Assembly: GCF_904849725.1 (NCBI RefSeq)
Contig: NC_058521.1
Location: forward strand, 561,988,176-562,052,175
Origin: Hordeum vulgare subsp. vulgare
Lineage: Eukaryota > Streptophyta > Magnoliopsida > Poales > Poaceae
Direction of reading: 5' to 3'
DNA: 64,000 nucleotides
The position numbers and the translations under genes were made by a program. This document shows, in pieces, positions 12,209 to 22,526 of the stretch; position 1 is the stretch's first letter; each line of letters begins with the position of its first letter. Below the pieces are notes generated by a model, which was given only the letters and a program-made list of their open reading frames with translations, ran no database searches and was not told the DNA's origin.

Positions 12209-12486
12209 TCAACACATGCTTAATATATATATATCGCCGAACTTTGCAACAGTTAAGGCTCCCTCCTTCGTTCGGTCACGAGAGTCGTCATCATGATCTC
12301 CTTCCTCCGCCATTCGGTCATCGGAGCCGTCATGACCTCCTTCATCATTCATTGTTGGATCATTGGAGCCATCGTCATCCTCTCCTTCTTGACCATCGGT
12401 GTCGTTGAGAAACGATAAGGGATCACGTCCGTCGTGGATTATATCCCCCAACAAATCTTCTTGTTCCCAGTCCATGTCGATGGTTT
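12209..12486 (-). pseudogene. CACTA second ORF, acidic exon
   Basis: An acceptor (TTTGCAG, at 12487-12493 on the minus strand) precedes an exon that begins ETIDMDWEQEDLL and continues with DPLSFLNDTD and a long Asp/Glu-rich stretch with repeated DDDGSND/DGSDD motifs. This acidic exon is a usual part of grass CACTA second-gene products. The 3' boundary is uncertain and lies about 12220. The segment is free of stops over about 90 codons. Confidence 0.72.
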
Positions 12487-12678
12487 CTGCAAATATTACA
12501 ACATGGCAATATACAAACATGAGAGATGGATTAGCGTGGCAAACATGGACTTAATATCACAACAAGGAATCATATGCATATGAGCAATGGATTAGTGGTC
12601 AACATCATCGAGGACTCCTCCCCCTCATGTCTGATGAGTCGTCCTATATGTATTTCGAGAGAGGATACTTTGTGGACC

Positions 12679-13160
12679 GCCTCTCTCATGCATGTTCGAC
12701 ATCCCCCCTCATGTCGAAGTTACCTGGGTTATACTTTCAGGAGAGTACACTATATAGTATTATACATAATATTTACGGGTAGGGGCGGGAGGGGATAGAT
12801 CGACAACGACACTCTTTCTTCGAGGGTTTGGGTGGCCTCGATAGTTGGTCGGGCAAGAAGACCGCCTCTCTCTCATGCATGTCCGACGCCCCCTCATGTC
12901 GAAGTTAACGGGGAGGGGGTATATCGACAACAACGCTCTTTCTTCTAGGGTTTGGGTGGCCTCGATAGTTGGTCGGACAGGCGAACCGCCTCTCTCTCAT
13001 GCATGTCCGACACCCCCTCATGTCGTAGTTATCGAGGAGGGGGTATATTGACAACGACACTCTTTCTTCTAGGGTTTGGGTGTCCTCGATAGTTGGTCGA
13101 GCGAGCGGACCGCCTCTCTCTCATGCATGTAGGACGTCCCCCCTCATGTCGAAGTTATCA
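12679..13160. repeat. About 124-bp tandem repeat in a CACTA intron
   Basis: Nearly four units. The marker CGACAACGACACTC or a close variant occurs at about 12801, 12925 and 13049, and each unit also holds a GGCCTCGATAGTTGGTCG stretch, CTCTCATGCATG and CCCCTCATGTCG. I recognise this minisatellite from introns of Triticeae CACTA second genes. The short frames it produces in each unit are not genes. Confidence 0.8.
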
Positions 13161-13591
13161 TTTTCTGTATATATACATCCATCCATCCATCCATCCATAC
13201 ACATACATATATACATGGATCAAAAAATATTCTATGAACAAACAAAATCATCATATGAATAAAAAACATCGTTAGGGACTGCTTCGGCAATCGTCGGCCG
13301 AGACTCATGAATTGAACTACGTTTAGCTATAATTTGGACAACATTTTCACACACATACGTATTCTCTCAAACTCATACCTGCATGCATCCATGTACAAAC
13401 TAAACAAAAAATAAAAACATGTATACACCAATATCCATATATATGTAAAACTATATATTATCATATAGTCTATCCAAATTATCCATACAATACCCATACA
13501 TATATCAAATTTTATATACATATATAAATCATATCCATAATAGAAAAAAAATAAAATAGCAAAAACAAAAACAAAATAGCTAGCACCGACC
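13161..13591. other. AT-rich CACTA intron sequence with CATC microsatellite
   Basis: Contains a (CATC)n tract at about 13176-13198 and dense TATA/CATA runs. No gene is supported. Confidence 0.6.
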
Positions 13592-13907
13592 GACCATATA
13601 TACCTCACGGCCGATGGTGTTGAGGTGTTGGTGTTGGCCGACGGCGAGGTGATGTTGGTCGGCGTGAAGGTGGTGGCGGTGTTGGCCGGCGTTGAGAGGA
13701 AGGTGCCGACAGCGACGACAATTCATTGGGTGTGGCGGCAGGGACGCGTGGGCGCTCGCGGAGCAAACGAGGGCCGCACAGACAAAGGGGGCGTGCAGGC
13801 ACCGGAGGGGATGCGCTGGTCTCACCGGCCGACGAAGGGGGCGCGCGGGCACGGGAGGACGACATGGCGTGGGCGAGGGCGCCGGCGTGGTCGGGCAGCC
13901 TGGCGGC
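13592..13907 (-). pseudogene. Probable 5' exon of the CACTA second gene
   Basis: GC-rich sequence, sharply unlike the AT-rich intron to its left, with the minus strand encoding alanine, proline and arginine-rich peptide (for example from 13872, starting MSSSRARAPP). The sequence continues across the Athila-type insertion to 24058-24130. Position at the 5' end of the gene and composition suggest the leader and first exon. No conserved motif was recognised and both strands have open frames, so coding status is unproven. Confidence 0.4.
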
Positions 13908-15435
13908 TGATGACCCACAAGTATAGGGGATCAATCGTAGTCCTTTCGATAAGTAAGACTGTCGAACCCAACGAGGAGCAGAAGGCTCTGATAAACGGAT
14001 TTCAGCAAGGTAATATCTGCAAGCACTGAAAGTAGCGGTAACAAGTGATGGTGTAGCGAGGTGAAACGTAGCAAGCAAAAAGTAACAAGTAACAAGAAGT
14101 AGCAATGGTGCAGCAAGTGGCCCAATCCCTTTTGTAGCAAGGGACAAGCCTGAACAATGTCTGATAGGAGGAAAAACGCTGCCGAGGACACACGGGAATT
14201 TCTGTCATGCTAGTTTCATCATGTCCATATGATTCACATTCGTTACTTTGATAGTTTGATATGTGGGTGGACCGGCGCTTGGCTACAGCCCTTACTTGGA
14301 CAAGCATTCCACTTATGATTAACCTCTCTCGCAAGCATCTGCAACTACAAAAGAAGAATTAAGACGAAGTCTAACCATAGCATTAAACTAGTGGATCCAA
14401 ATCAACCCCTTACGAAGCAACACATAGACTAGGGTTTAAGCTTCTATCACTCCAGCAACCCATCATCTACTTACTACTCCCCAATGCCTTCCTCTAGGCA
14501 CAAGTATGGTGAAGTGTTATGTAGTCGACGTTCACATAACACCAGTAGAGGAAAAGACAACATACATCATATCAAAATACCGAACGAATATCAAATTCAC
14601 ATGACTATTATTAACATGACTTATCCCATGTCCTCAGGAACAAAAGTAACTACTCACAAAACATAATCATAATCATGATCAGAGGTGTAATGAATAGCAT
14701 CAAGGATCTGAACATAAACTATTCCACCAAATAATCCAACTAGCATCAACTACAAAGAGTAATCAACACTACTAGCAACCTTACAAGTACCAATCGGAGT
14801 CGTGAGACGGAGATTGATTACAAGAGATGAACTAGGGATTGGAGAGGAGATGGTGCTGATGAAAATGTTGATGAAGATGCCCCCCTCCGACGAGAGGAGT
14901 GTTGGTGATGACGATGGCCACGATTTCCCCCTCTGGGAGGGAAGTTTCCCCGGCAGGATCGTCCTACCGGAGCTCTAGATTGGATCTGCTCAAATTCTGC
15001 CTCGTGGCGGCGGCGAAACCACGAAAAAGCTCCCGATTGATTTTTTCTGGAACGAAACCCTTCATATAGCAAAAGGGGGGAGCTAGTGGACCGTCAGGGA
15101 GCCCACAAGCCCCCACACCGCCACCAGGGGTGTGGCGGTGGTAGGGCTTGTGGTGCCCAGGCAGCCCCCCTCCGGTACTTCTTTCACCCAATATTTTTTA
15201 TATAATACCAAAAAAAAATCCACGTAACCTTTCAGGGCATTTGGAGATGTGCCGAATAGTGGACTAATATTTGCTCCTTTTCAAGTCCAGAATTCCAGCT
15301 GCCTGAATTCTCCCTCTTCAAATAAACCTTGCAAAATAAGAGAGAAAAGGCATAAATATGGTACCACAAAGTAATATAACAGCCCATAAAGCAATAAATA
15401 TCAACATGAAAGCATGATGCAAAATGGACGTATCA
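13908..15435 (-). repeat. 3' LTR of Athila-type element A
   Basis: TG...CA termini, near-identical to 22527-24052. It contains a TATA-like CTATATGAAG on the minus strand near 15068 upstream of an R/U5-like part, and a run of imperfect AGTAACA-type short repeats near 14050-14110. Confidence 0.93.
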
Positions 15436-15449
15436 ACTCCCCCAAGCTT
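15436..15449 (-). promoter_or_regulatory. Terminal polypurine tract of element A
   Basis: Minus strand AAGCTTGGGGGAGT directly abuts the 3' LTR. An identical 14-mer lies at 16927-16940. Confidence 0.85.
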
Positions 15450-16926
15450 AGACCTCGCTTGTCCTCAAGCGAAAACCAAGTTCCATAAACATGTCGACAT
15501 GTTTAGGGACGAAGGTGTCGATGAAACATAATACAGACATGAGGGCATCATGATCACACATAGAACAACAACACATCATAAAGATTCTTATGGGAAAGTA
15601 ACAATTCCTTCACAAAGCAAAGCATGAAGCAAAAACCTTACCGAGAAGTAACCAACAATAGTCCATAGTCATTGAAGCAATTGCAATTTATCACAACATC
15701 AGAAAGAGTCAAATAAGAGCTTGTAAGGCAAACCCACATACTCAATCATCTCTTTTGTTTTCCACAATTGTTACAACTCACGTGGTACTCATGGTGTCAA
15801 AGTTTCAGCTGGACACTGAGGAAGATAGGGGCTTATAGTTTTGCCTCCCAACGGTTTACCTCAAGGGTAAAGTCAACAATAATAAAGCATAAGTACTCAA
15901 CTCCAAGTTGATATATGAATATAGATCTTTCCCAAGCATGTGACGGTAGCCAAGACAAAGGCAAAAATAGGGAATTGGTGAAGATCACCATGACTCTTAC
16001 AAGGGCAAAACGTAAAGGTGCAAGATAGGCCCTTCGCAGAGGGAAGCAGAGGTTGTCATGCACTTTTGAGGTTTGAATGCGTGTCCTCTTAGTGCGGAGG
16101 AACGTCACTTTATATTGCCTCCTATGATAAAGAACCTTATTATGCAGTCTGTCGCTTTTATGCCTTCCTCATCACAGGTTCGTACAAAGCTTATTTTCCA
16201 CACACTAATAGATCATATATATTAGAGAGAAATTTTTATTGCTTGCACCGATGACAACTTACTTGAAGGATCTTATTCAACCCATAGGTAGGTATGGTGG
16301 ACTCTCATGGCAAGACTGGGTTGAAGGTTTATGGATGCACAAGTAGTATCTCTACTTGGTGCGCGAGTTTTGGCTAATATGAGGTGGAAGCAATCGTCAC
16401 ATGCTAAGGGATCTCTAATCATATAACATTGTTTGGAACCAAGCAAACACAATTCATTATGTTGTCTTCCTTGTCCAACATCTACTCCTAAGCATGTAAT
16501 AGTTTGGTGAGTTCTCACAATTGTAAAAAGTGTCTAAGATGATATATTTATATGTGAACCTCTCTTTCCTTATTACTTCTTATTAATTGCAACAATGACT
16601 GAGGTCTCTGTTGATTTATTCTCAACAAGTTTCAATCATCATACGTGTTATAAGTGAAGTTATCACTTTCCATAATATCGTCTCATGATCTTTCATGCTA
16701 TCGTTCTTTTCATACTTTTGATCATGGCACAAAGCAAAGCCCTTGACTAAGATACTCTTTATTATATAGCTCGTAAGCTCGAATACATCGGGGGAGAGAC
16801 AAAAGCAAAGGACTCGAACTAAACACTAAAGACTTATTCCTTTAAGAGAAGAAATAAAAACTAAAAAGGGAATAACTAAAACAAAAGTAAAAGCAAAAGA
16901 TATAAAGGTGATACGATACCAGGGCA
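15450..16926 (-). other. Long 3' untranslated region of element A between two polypurine tracts
   Basis: About 1.5 kb without a convincing gene. Similar long spacers occur in elements B (44409-46283) and C (28201-30272). Short frames such as 15833-16108 show no recognisable motif. Confidence 0.7.
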
Positions 16927-16940
16927 ACTCCCCCAAGCTT
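16927..16940 (-). promoter_or_regulatory. Internal second polypurine tract of element A
   Basis: Minus strand AAGCTTGGGGGAGT, a perfect match to the terminal tract and located just after the env-position ORF. Elements B and C have the same arrangement. Confidence 0.65.
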
Positions 16941-16973
16941 GGCAGAAGCCAAGGGGATTGCCCATACCAATGC

Positions 16974-17360
16974 TTAGTTGTCTTCCTTTGGTGGTGATGG
17001 TGGTGGAATTGTCGCCTTTGATTCCAAGAGAGCTATCAATCTTTGATTTATACCTTTGAGATCTGTGACATGGTTTTCCAGCAAAACAACTTCACGAGAA
17101 AGGGAAATATTGCGAGCACGAGTTGTTTCGCAAAACCTCAAGATTTCAATCAAGGATGGAGACAACACGTGGAGGAAGGGTTGGAGAAAATCTACTCCTT
17201 CAACGTCTTCAATGTTGAACATAGGTTGAACTCCCTCCCTAGCTTGGGTTTTCTCCTTAGCTTGGTCCCTGGCTTCCGTGACTTCTACTCTTTTCAGATC
17301 AGCATCTACTTCCTCATGAACTTGGTGAAGGTCATTCTCCCCAACAGATTCCTGAGACAT
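16974..17360 (-). CDS. Coiled-coil ORF in the env position of element A
   Basis: The start at 17360 (MSQESVGEN) is chosen because a good splice acceptor (TTTCTGCCGCAG, ending at 17374 on the minus strand) lies 13 bp upstream, which suggests expression from a spliced RNA. The 128-codon product is highly charged, with a heptad-rich segment from about residue 20 (VHEEVDADLKRVEV, ARDQAKEKTQ) and another near the C-terminus (LSREVVLLENHV, LIALLESKA), and ends in a PPPSPPKEDN tail. It has no signal peptide or membrane segment, so calling it an envelope is not justified. I recognise it as a recurrent product of Triticeae Athila-type elements; its function is unknown. The frame is intact. Confidence 0.65.
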   Translation of the reverse strand: MSQESVGENDLHQVHEEVDADLKRVEVTEARDQAKEKTQAREGVQPMFNIEDVEGVDFLQPFLHVLSPSLIEILRFCETTRARNISLSREVVLLENHVTDLKGINQRLIALLESKATIPPPSPPKEDN

Positions 17361-17373
17361 CTTTGTTCTAAAT

Positions 17374-17643
17374 CTGCGGCAGAAACAAGCACGAAATGAA
17401 AACAGAGGAAAACTGCGCGATACGGAGATCAAAACCTTCGGGCGTGTATATATTGATTTTTTCTGGACCAGAAGGAGTGCTCCGCAAGAAAATGGAGTCC
17501 GGGAGGCACACGAGGGCCCACAAGCCCTCCCTCCGCCACCAGGGGGTAGGGGGCAGTGTCCAAGCTTGTGGCCGCCTCGTGCGCTCTCCGGACTGCTTTT
17601 TATTTTTCTAAATTTCCAAAAATTCCAAAACAGAGGAAATTTC
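17374..17643 (-). other. Spacer between integrase and env-position ORF of element A
   Basis: About 270 bp with a G/C-rich CACAAGCCC...GGCTTGTGG segment that can pair with itself and resembles a motif in the LTRs (15100-15160). The spliced acceptor closes it. No gene was seen. Confidence 0.5.
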
Positions 17644-18843
17644 CTATTGGAAAAGCATCGGAGTCCAATTTCTTACCGAAACAGACACCTCTTCGTTTTC
17701 AGGGTCTGAAACAGGCTGATAAACATCCCTTATGTACTCCTCTCGAGTTATGACATTGATGATATTGGTCTCAACATTTATGGGAGTACCAGAGATGTAA
17801 TGCTTGATGCTTTGCCCATTTACCACTCTAGGAAAATTTCCTTCCGTGTTATTCATTTTGATGGCACCGGAATGATATACTTCCTCGATAACATAAGGAC
17901 CTTCCCATTTAGAGAGAAGCTTGCCTGCAAAGAATCTCAAACGAGAATTGTAGAGCAAGACATAATCACCTACATTGAACTCTCGTTTCTGTATTCGTTT
18001 GTCGTGCCATCTCTTAACCTTTTCCTTGAACAACTTGGCATTCTCATATGCCTGGGCCCTCCATTCATCTAACGAGCTGATATCAAACAACCGCTTCTCA
18101 CCGGCAAGTTTGAAATCGAAGTTGAGCTCTTTGATTGCCCAATAAGCTTTGTTTTCCAGCTCAAGAGGTAAATGACAAGCCTTACCGTAAACCATTTTAT
18201 ACGGTGACATGCCCATGGGATTCTTATAAGCAGTCCTATAAGCCCATAGTGCATCGTCAAGTTTGCTAGACCAATTCTTTCGAGATCTATTGACGGTCTT
18301 TTGTAGGATCAATTTGATCTCCCTATTACTCAACTCCACTTGACCACTAGACTGAGGATGATAAGGAAATGCAACTCTATGGTTGACATCATACTTAGCG
18401 AGCATCTTGCAGAAAACACCATTAATGAAGTGTGAACCGCCATCAGTTATCAGATATCTAGGGACTCCAAATCTTGGGAAAATGACTTCTTTAAGCATCT
18501 TAATAGAGGTGTGGTGATCAGCATTTTTAGTGGGAATAGCCTCTACCCACTTAGTGACGTAATCCACAACAACTAAGATGTGAGTGTACCCATTGGAACT
18601 CGGGAAGGGTCCCATATAATCAAAGCCCTAGACATCAAATGGTTCAATGACAAGTGAATAGTTCATAGGCATTTCCTGACGCTTACTGATATTCCCTATC
18701 CTTTGGCATTCGTCACAAGACAAGACAAACTTACGGGCATCCTTGAAGAGAGTGGGCCAATAGAAACCTGATTGCAATACCTTATGGGCAGTTCTATCTC
18801 CAGCGTGGTGTCCTCCGTAGGCTTCGGAATGACACTTCTGCAA
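17644..18843 (-). pseudogene. Gypsy integrase of element A
   Basis: The frame reads a zinc-binding HHCC module (CHSEAYGGHHAGDRT...CDECQ), then the catalytic core: first Asp in GFDYMGPF, second in ITDGGSHF, and Glu in ELSNREIK. Downstream are the AYRTAYK and SPYKMVYGKACHLP motifs and a C-terminal SH3-like segment (FNVGDYVLLYNSRL, KWEGPYVIEEV) usual in Athila integrases. A TAG at 18625-18627, in place of a Trp codon before GFDY, splits the domain, and another stop separates it from the RNase H region at 18844-18846. Confidence 0.92.
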
Positions 18844-18846
18844 GAT

Positions 18847-20381
18847 CTATCCCTGTTCATGTTCAGACACACAACGTCTAATAACACCATATACTCCTTC
18901 CTTATAAAGGTGAGGATCATCCCAAAAGTAGTGTCTCAAATCAAAGAAGAATTTCTTCTTTTGCTGATAGGTGAAGCTGGGTGGTATGTATTTGGCTACG
19001 ATATAATTTGCATAATGGGCATACCACGGTGCACTATGTGAAGTGCGGATGACATTCAATTGCTCATCAGGAAAGCTGTCATCAATAGGTAGTGGGTCAT
19101 CAAGGACATTCTCTAGCCTAGACAAGTTATTTGCTACAGGGTTATCAGCACCCTTTCGGTCAATAACGTGCAAATCAAATTCCTGTAGCAGGATAACCCA
19201 TCTGATCAGCCTAGGATTAGCGTCCTTCTTCTCCATGATGTACTTATAGCAGCATGATCAGAGTGAATAGTGACTTTGGAGTCAACAATATAAGATCTGA
19301 ACTTTTCACATGCAAACACGACTGCTAAAAACTCCTTTTCCATAGTGGCATAGTTTCTTTGGGCACTGTCTAGAGTTTTACTAGCGTAGTGAATAACATT
19401 CAACTTCTTATCAACTCTTTGTCCTAGAACAGCACCAACATCATAATCACTAGCATCACACATGATTTCAAAGGGAAAGTTCCAGTCAGGTGGTTGAACA
19501 ATAGGTGCGATTATCAAAGCCTTCTTAAGTATTTCGAAGGCTTCCTCACAATCCTCATCGAAAACAAAAGGAACATCCTTCTGCAAGAGGTTGGTAAGAG
19601 GCCTAGAAATCTTAGAGAAGTCTTTAATGAACCTTCTACAGAATCCAGCATAACCTAGGAAATTTCGTATACCTCTGATATCTGTGGGGCAAGGCATTTT
19701 CTCAATTGCATCAACCTTAGCCTTATCAACTTCAATGCCTCTTTCAGAAATTTTGTGTCCTAAGACGATACCTTCATTAACCATCAAGTGTCACTTCTCC
19801 CAATTCAAGACGAGGTTGGTATCTTCGCATCTCTGTAAGACTTGATCAAGGTTGGTGAGGCAATCATCAAAGGAAGACCCATAAACGGAGAAGTCATCCA
19901 TGAAAACCTCGACAGTCTTTTCACAAAAGTCAGAGAATATAGCCATCATACATCTTTGAAAGGTGGCAGGTGCATTGCATAAGCCAAAAGGCATACGTCT
20001 ATAGGCAAAGGTACCGAAGGGGCAGGTGAAAGTGGTTTTCTCTTGATCAGATTGTGCAACACGTATTTGCGAGAAACCTGAATAACCGTCTAGAAAGCAG
20101 AAGTGTGTGTGCTTTGATAGCCTTTCTAGCATTTGGTCGATAAATGACAAAGGATAATGATCTTTCCTGGTTGCCTTGTCCAGTTTCCGGAAGTTTATCA
20201 CCATCCTATAGCGAGTAATAATCCTTTGTGGGATTAGTTCATCCTTATCATTAGGAACGACGGTGATACCTCCCTTCTTAGGTACGCAATGTACTGGACT
20301 TACCCAATCACTATGAGCAACATGATAAATGATTCCTGCTTCCAGAAGCTTTAATATTTCTTTTCTAACGACCTCTTTCAT
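18847..20381 (-). pseudogene. Gypsy reverse transcriptase and RNase H of element A
   Basis: From 20381 the frame shows VRKEILKLLEAGIIY, the RT motifs YRMVINFRKLDKATRKDHYPL and LDGYSGFSQI, MPFGLCNAPATFQRCM, and the active site VFMDDFSVYG. A single TGA at 19788-19790 interrupts it after NWEK. The continuation carries GHKIS, FLGYAGFCRRFI and RNase H motifs (CDASDYDVGAVLG, HYASKTL, EKEFLAVVFA, HSDHAAI). A frameshift near 19215 moves the rest to another frame ending in DRKGADNPVANNLSRLE. Confidence 0.93.
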
Positions 20382-20492
20382 CTTAGGATTTAATCTCCTT
20401 TGATGATCAGCAACTGGTTTGAAGTCAGGATCAGTTTTAATCTTATGCTGACATAGAGCAGGACTAATACCCTTAAGATCATCAAGAGTATA

Positions 20493-22436
20493 TCAAATAG
20501 CAGCATGGTGCTTCCTCAGAGTTCTTAGTAACTTCTTCTCTTCTTGCTCTGAGAGGAGAGCACTAATAGTGACAGGATATATCTCCTTCTCATCAAGATA
20601 GGCATACTTAAGAGTATCAGGCAACTGTTTAAGCTTGAACACAGGATCACCCTTTGGTGGGGGAGGATCCCCAAGCAGTTCAACAGGCAGATTATTCTTG
20701 AGAATAGGATATTGTTCTAAGACAATTTTATCTATCTCATCGCTCTCCTCAATATGCATATCATTTTCATGCTCAAGCAGATATTGCTCTAAAGGATCCG
20801 TAGGAGGTACGACAATAGAGGCAAGAGCAATGCTTTCATCCCTACCAGACGACTCTCTTTCATGGGGTTGTCTTCCAAACTTGGAGAAGTTAAATTCATG
20901 AGACACACCCTCGAAACTAACAGTGACGGTCTGCTTAATGCAATCAATGTGAGCATTAACAGTGTTGAGAAAGGGCCTACCAAATATGATGGGACAAAAG
21001 CTATCTTGTGGAGTACCAAGGACGAGGAAATCAGTAGGATACTTCGTCTTACCACACACGACTTCTACGTCTCTCACAATTCCCAGAGGGCAGATAGTGT
21101 CTCTATTAGCTAGCGTAATAGTGACATCAATGGGTTCTAACTCAGCAGGTGCAATCTCATCTTTGATTTCATCATACAGAGAACGGGGTATTGCACTAAC
21201 ACTAGCTCCCATATCACATAAACCATGGTAACAGTGATCTCCTATCTTGACAGAAACAACGGGTAGGCCAACTACATGTCCATATTTATCTTTCGCGTGA
21301 GGTTTAGCAATTCTAGCGGAGTCCTCACAGAATTTAATAACATGTCCGTCTATGTCTTCGGCTAAGAGATCTTTGACAATAGCAACACTAGGTTCAACTC
21401 TAATCTCCTCAGGGGGTGCAAGTGTTCTAATGTAACCCCTACGTATCACAATTGGAGCTTTAGAATAATCCTTTATCCTAGCAGGGTATGGTGGTTTCTC
21501 AGTGTAAGCACAAGGAACAACAGGATCACTAAAAGCAATGACTTTCTCCTCAACTAGATTGGTTTTGGCTATGTTGCTTTCTACAGGAGGATGATATTTA
21601 AACCACTTCTCTTTGGGAAGATCAACATGAGCAGCAAAAGATTCACATAGAGATGCTACTATGTCAGAGTCAAGTCCATACTTAGCGCTAAAATCTCTAA
21701 AAGTGTTTGTCTCAACAAAAGATTTAACGCAATCAAACTGGAAATTCATACATGACTCCTTACCTTCCTCCAGCTCCCAATTTTCAGAGTTGCGTTTGAT
21801 CCTTTCCAATAAATTCCACTTGTGATCAATATCCTTCTTCATAAAAGAACAGGTACAAGAAGTGTCAAGCATGGTACGATCTTCATGAGAAAGCCGAGCA
21901 TAAAAGTTTTGAGTGATGATTTCTCTCGAGAGCTCATGATTGGGGCATGAATATAGCATTGATTTAAGCCTCCCCCAAGCTTGAGCTATGCTTTCCCTGT
22001 CACGAGGCCAAAAGTTATAAATAAAGTTCCGATCACGATGTACTAAATGCATAGGATAAAACTTTTAATGAAATTCCAATTTCAACCGATTGTAGTCCCT
22101 TGATCCAGTATCATCACATAGCCTATACCATGTCAACGCCTTATCCTTCAAAGATAAAGGAAATACTTTCTTCTTTACCTCATCCTCGGGCAAACCTGCA
22201 AGCTTAAATAAACCACAAACTTCATCTACATAAATCAGATGCAAGTCTGGATGTGAAGATCCATCTCCTGTAAAAGGATTAGCCAACAGTTTCTCAAGCA
22301 TACCCGAAGGAATTTGAGAAAAGATATTTTCAGTAGGTACCTCAGGTCGAGGAACAACTCCTCGTGCTTCCGTTCGTGGTGAAGATACCTTGAACAAACT
22401 CCTCAAAGGAACAGTTTCCATAGTGACAAATGACAA
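20493..22436 (-). pseudogene. Gag and aspartic protease of element A
   Basis: The minus-strand frame opens with MSFVTMETVPLRSLF at 22436, about 90 bp inside the 5' LTR. The Athila-type gag domain is recognised by FPLSLKDKALTWYRL and, after a TAA at 22062-22064, AQAWGRLKSMLYSCPNHELSR and the LDTSC block. The protease core is LCDMGASVSAIP (a Met in place of the usual Leu/Thr after the Asp), followed by the flap region and IIFGRPFLNT. It ends with a TGA at 20490-20492, one codon beyond HHAAI, just before the RT. Gag and pol appear to share one frame. Confidence 0.9.
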
Positions 22437-22496
22437 TAAATTTCAGCACAGTATAAAAATGTTTCCTTACCAATTTCCACTTACCAAAGGCACCCC

Positions 22497-22515
22497 CTCC
22501 CCGACAACGGCACCA
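22497..22515 (-). promoter_or_regulatory. Primer-binding site of element A (tRNA-Asp type)
   Basis: Minus strand TGGTGCCGTTGTCGGGGAG, 11 bp inside the 5' LTR, one or two changes from the TGGCGCCGTTGCCGGGGA form usual for Athila-type elements. Confidence 0.75.
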
Positions 22516-22526
22516 GAAAAGAGTCT

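Noticed and set aside
13605..14147. 180-codon minus-strand and 134-codon plus-strand frames
   Set aside because: Both cross the junction between the CACTA leader and the LTR of element A at 13908, so they are chimeric by chance; high GC keeps them open.
16974..17360. Calling the coiled-coil ORF an envelope protein
   Set aside because: No signal peptide, transmembrane segment or cleavage site; only its location is env-like.
17440..17580. GC-rich inverted CACAAGCCC/GGCTTGTGG segments (also at 15100, 23720, 47740, 52230, 2590) as terminators
   Set aside because: They recur inside LTRs and spacers of Athila-type elements and pair locally, but nothing shows a terminator role in a plant genome.
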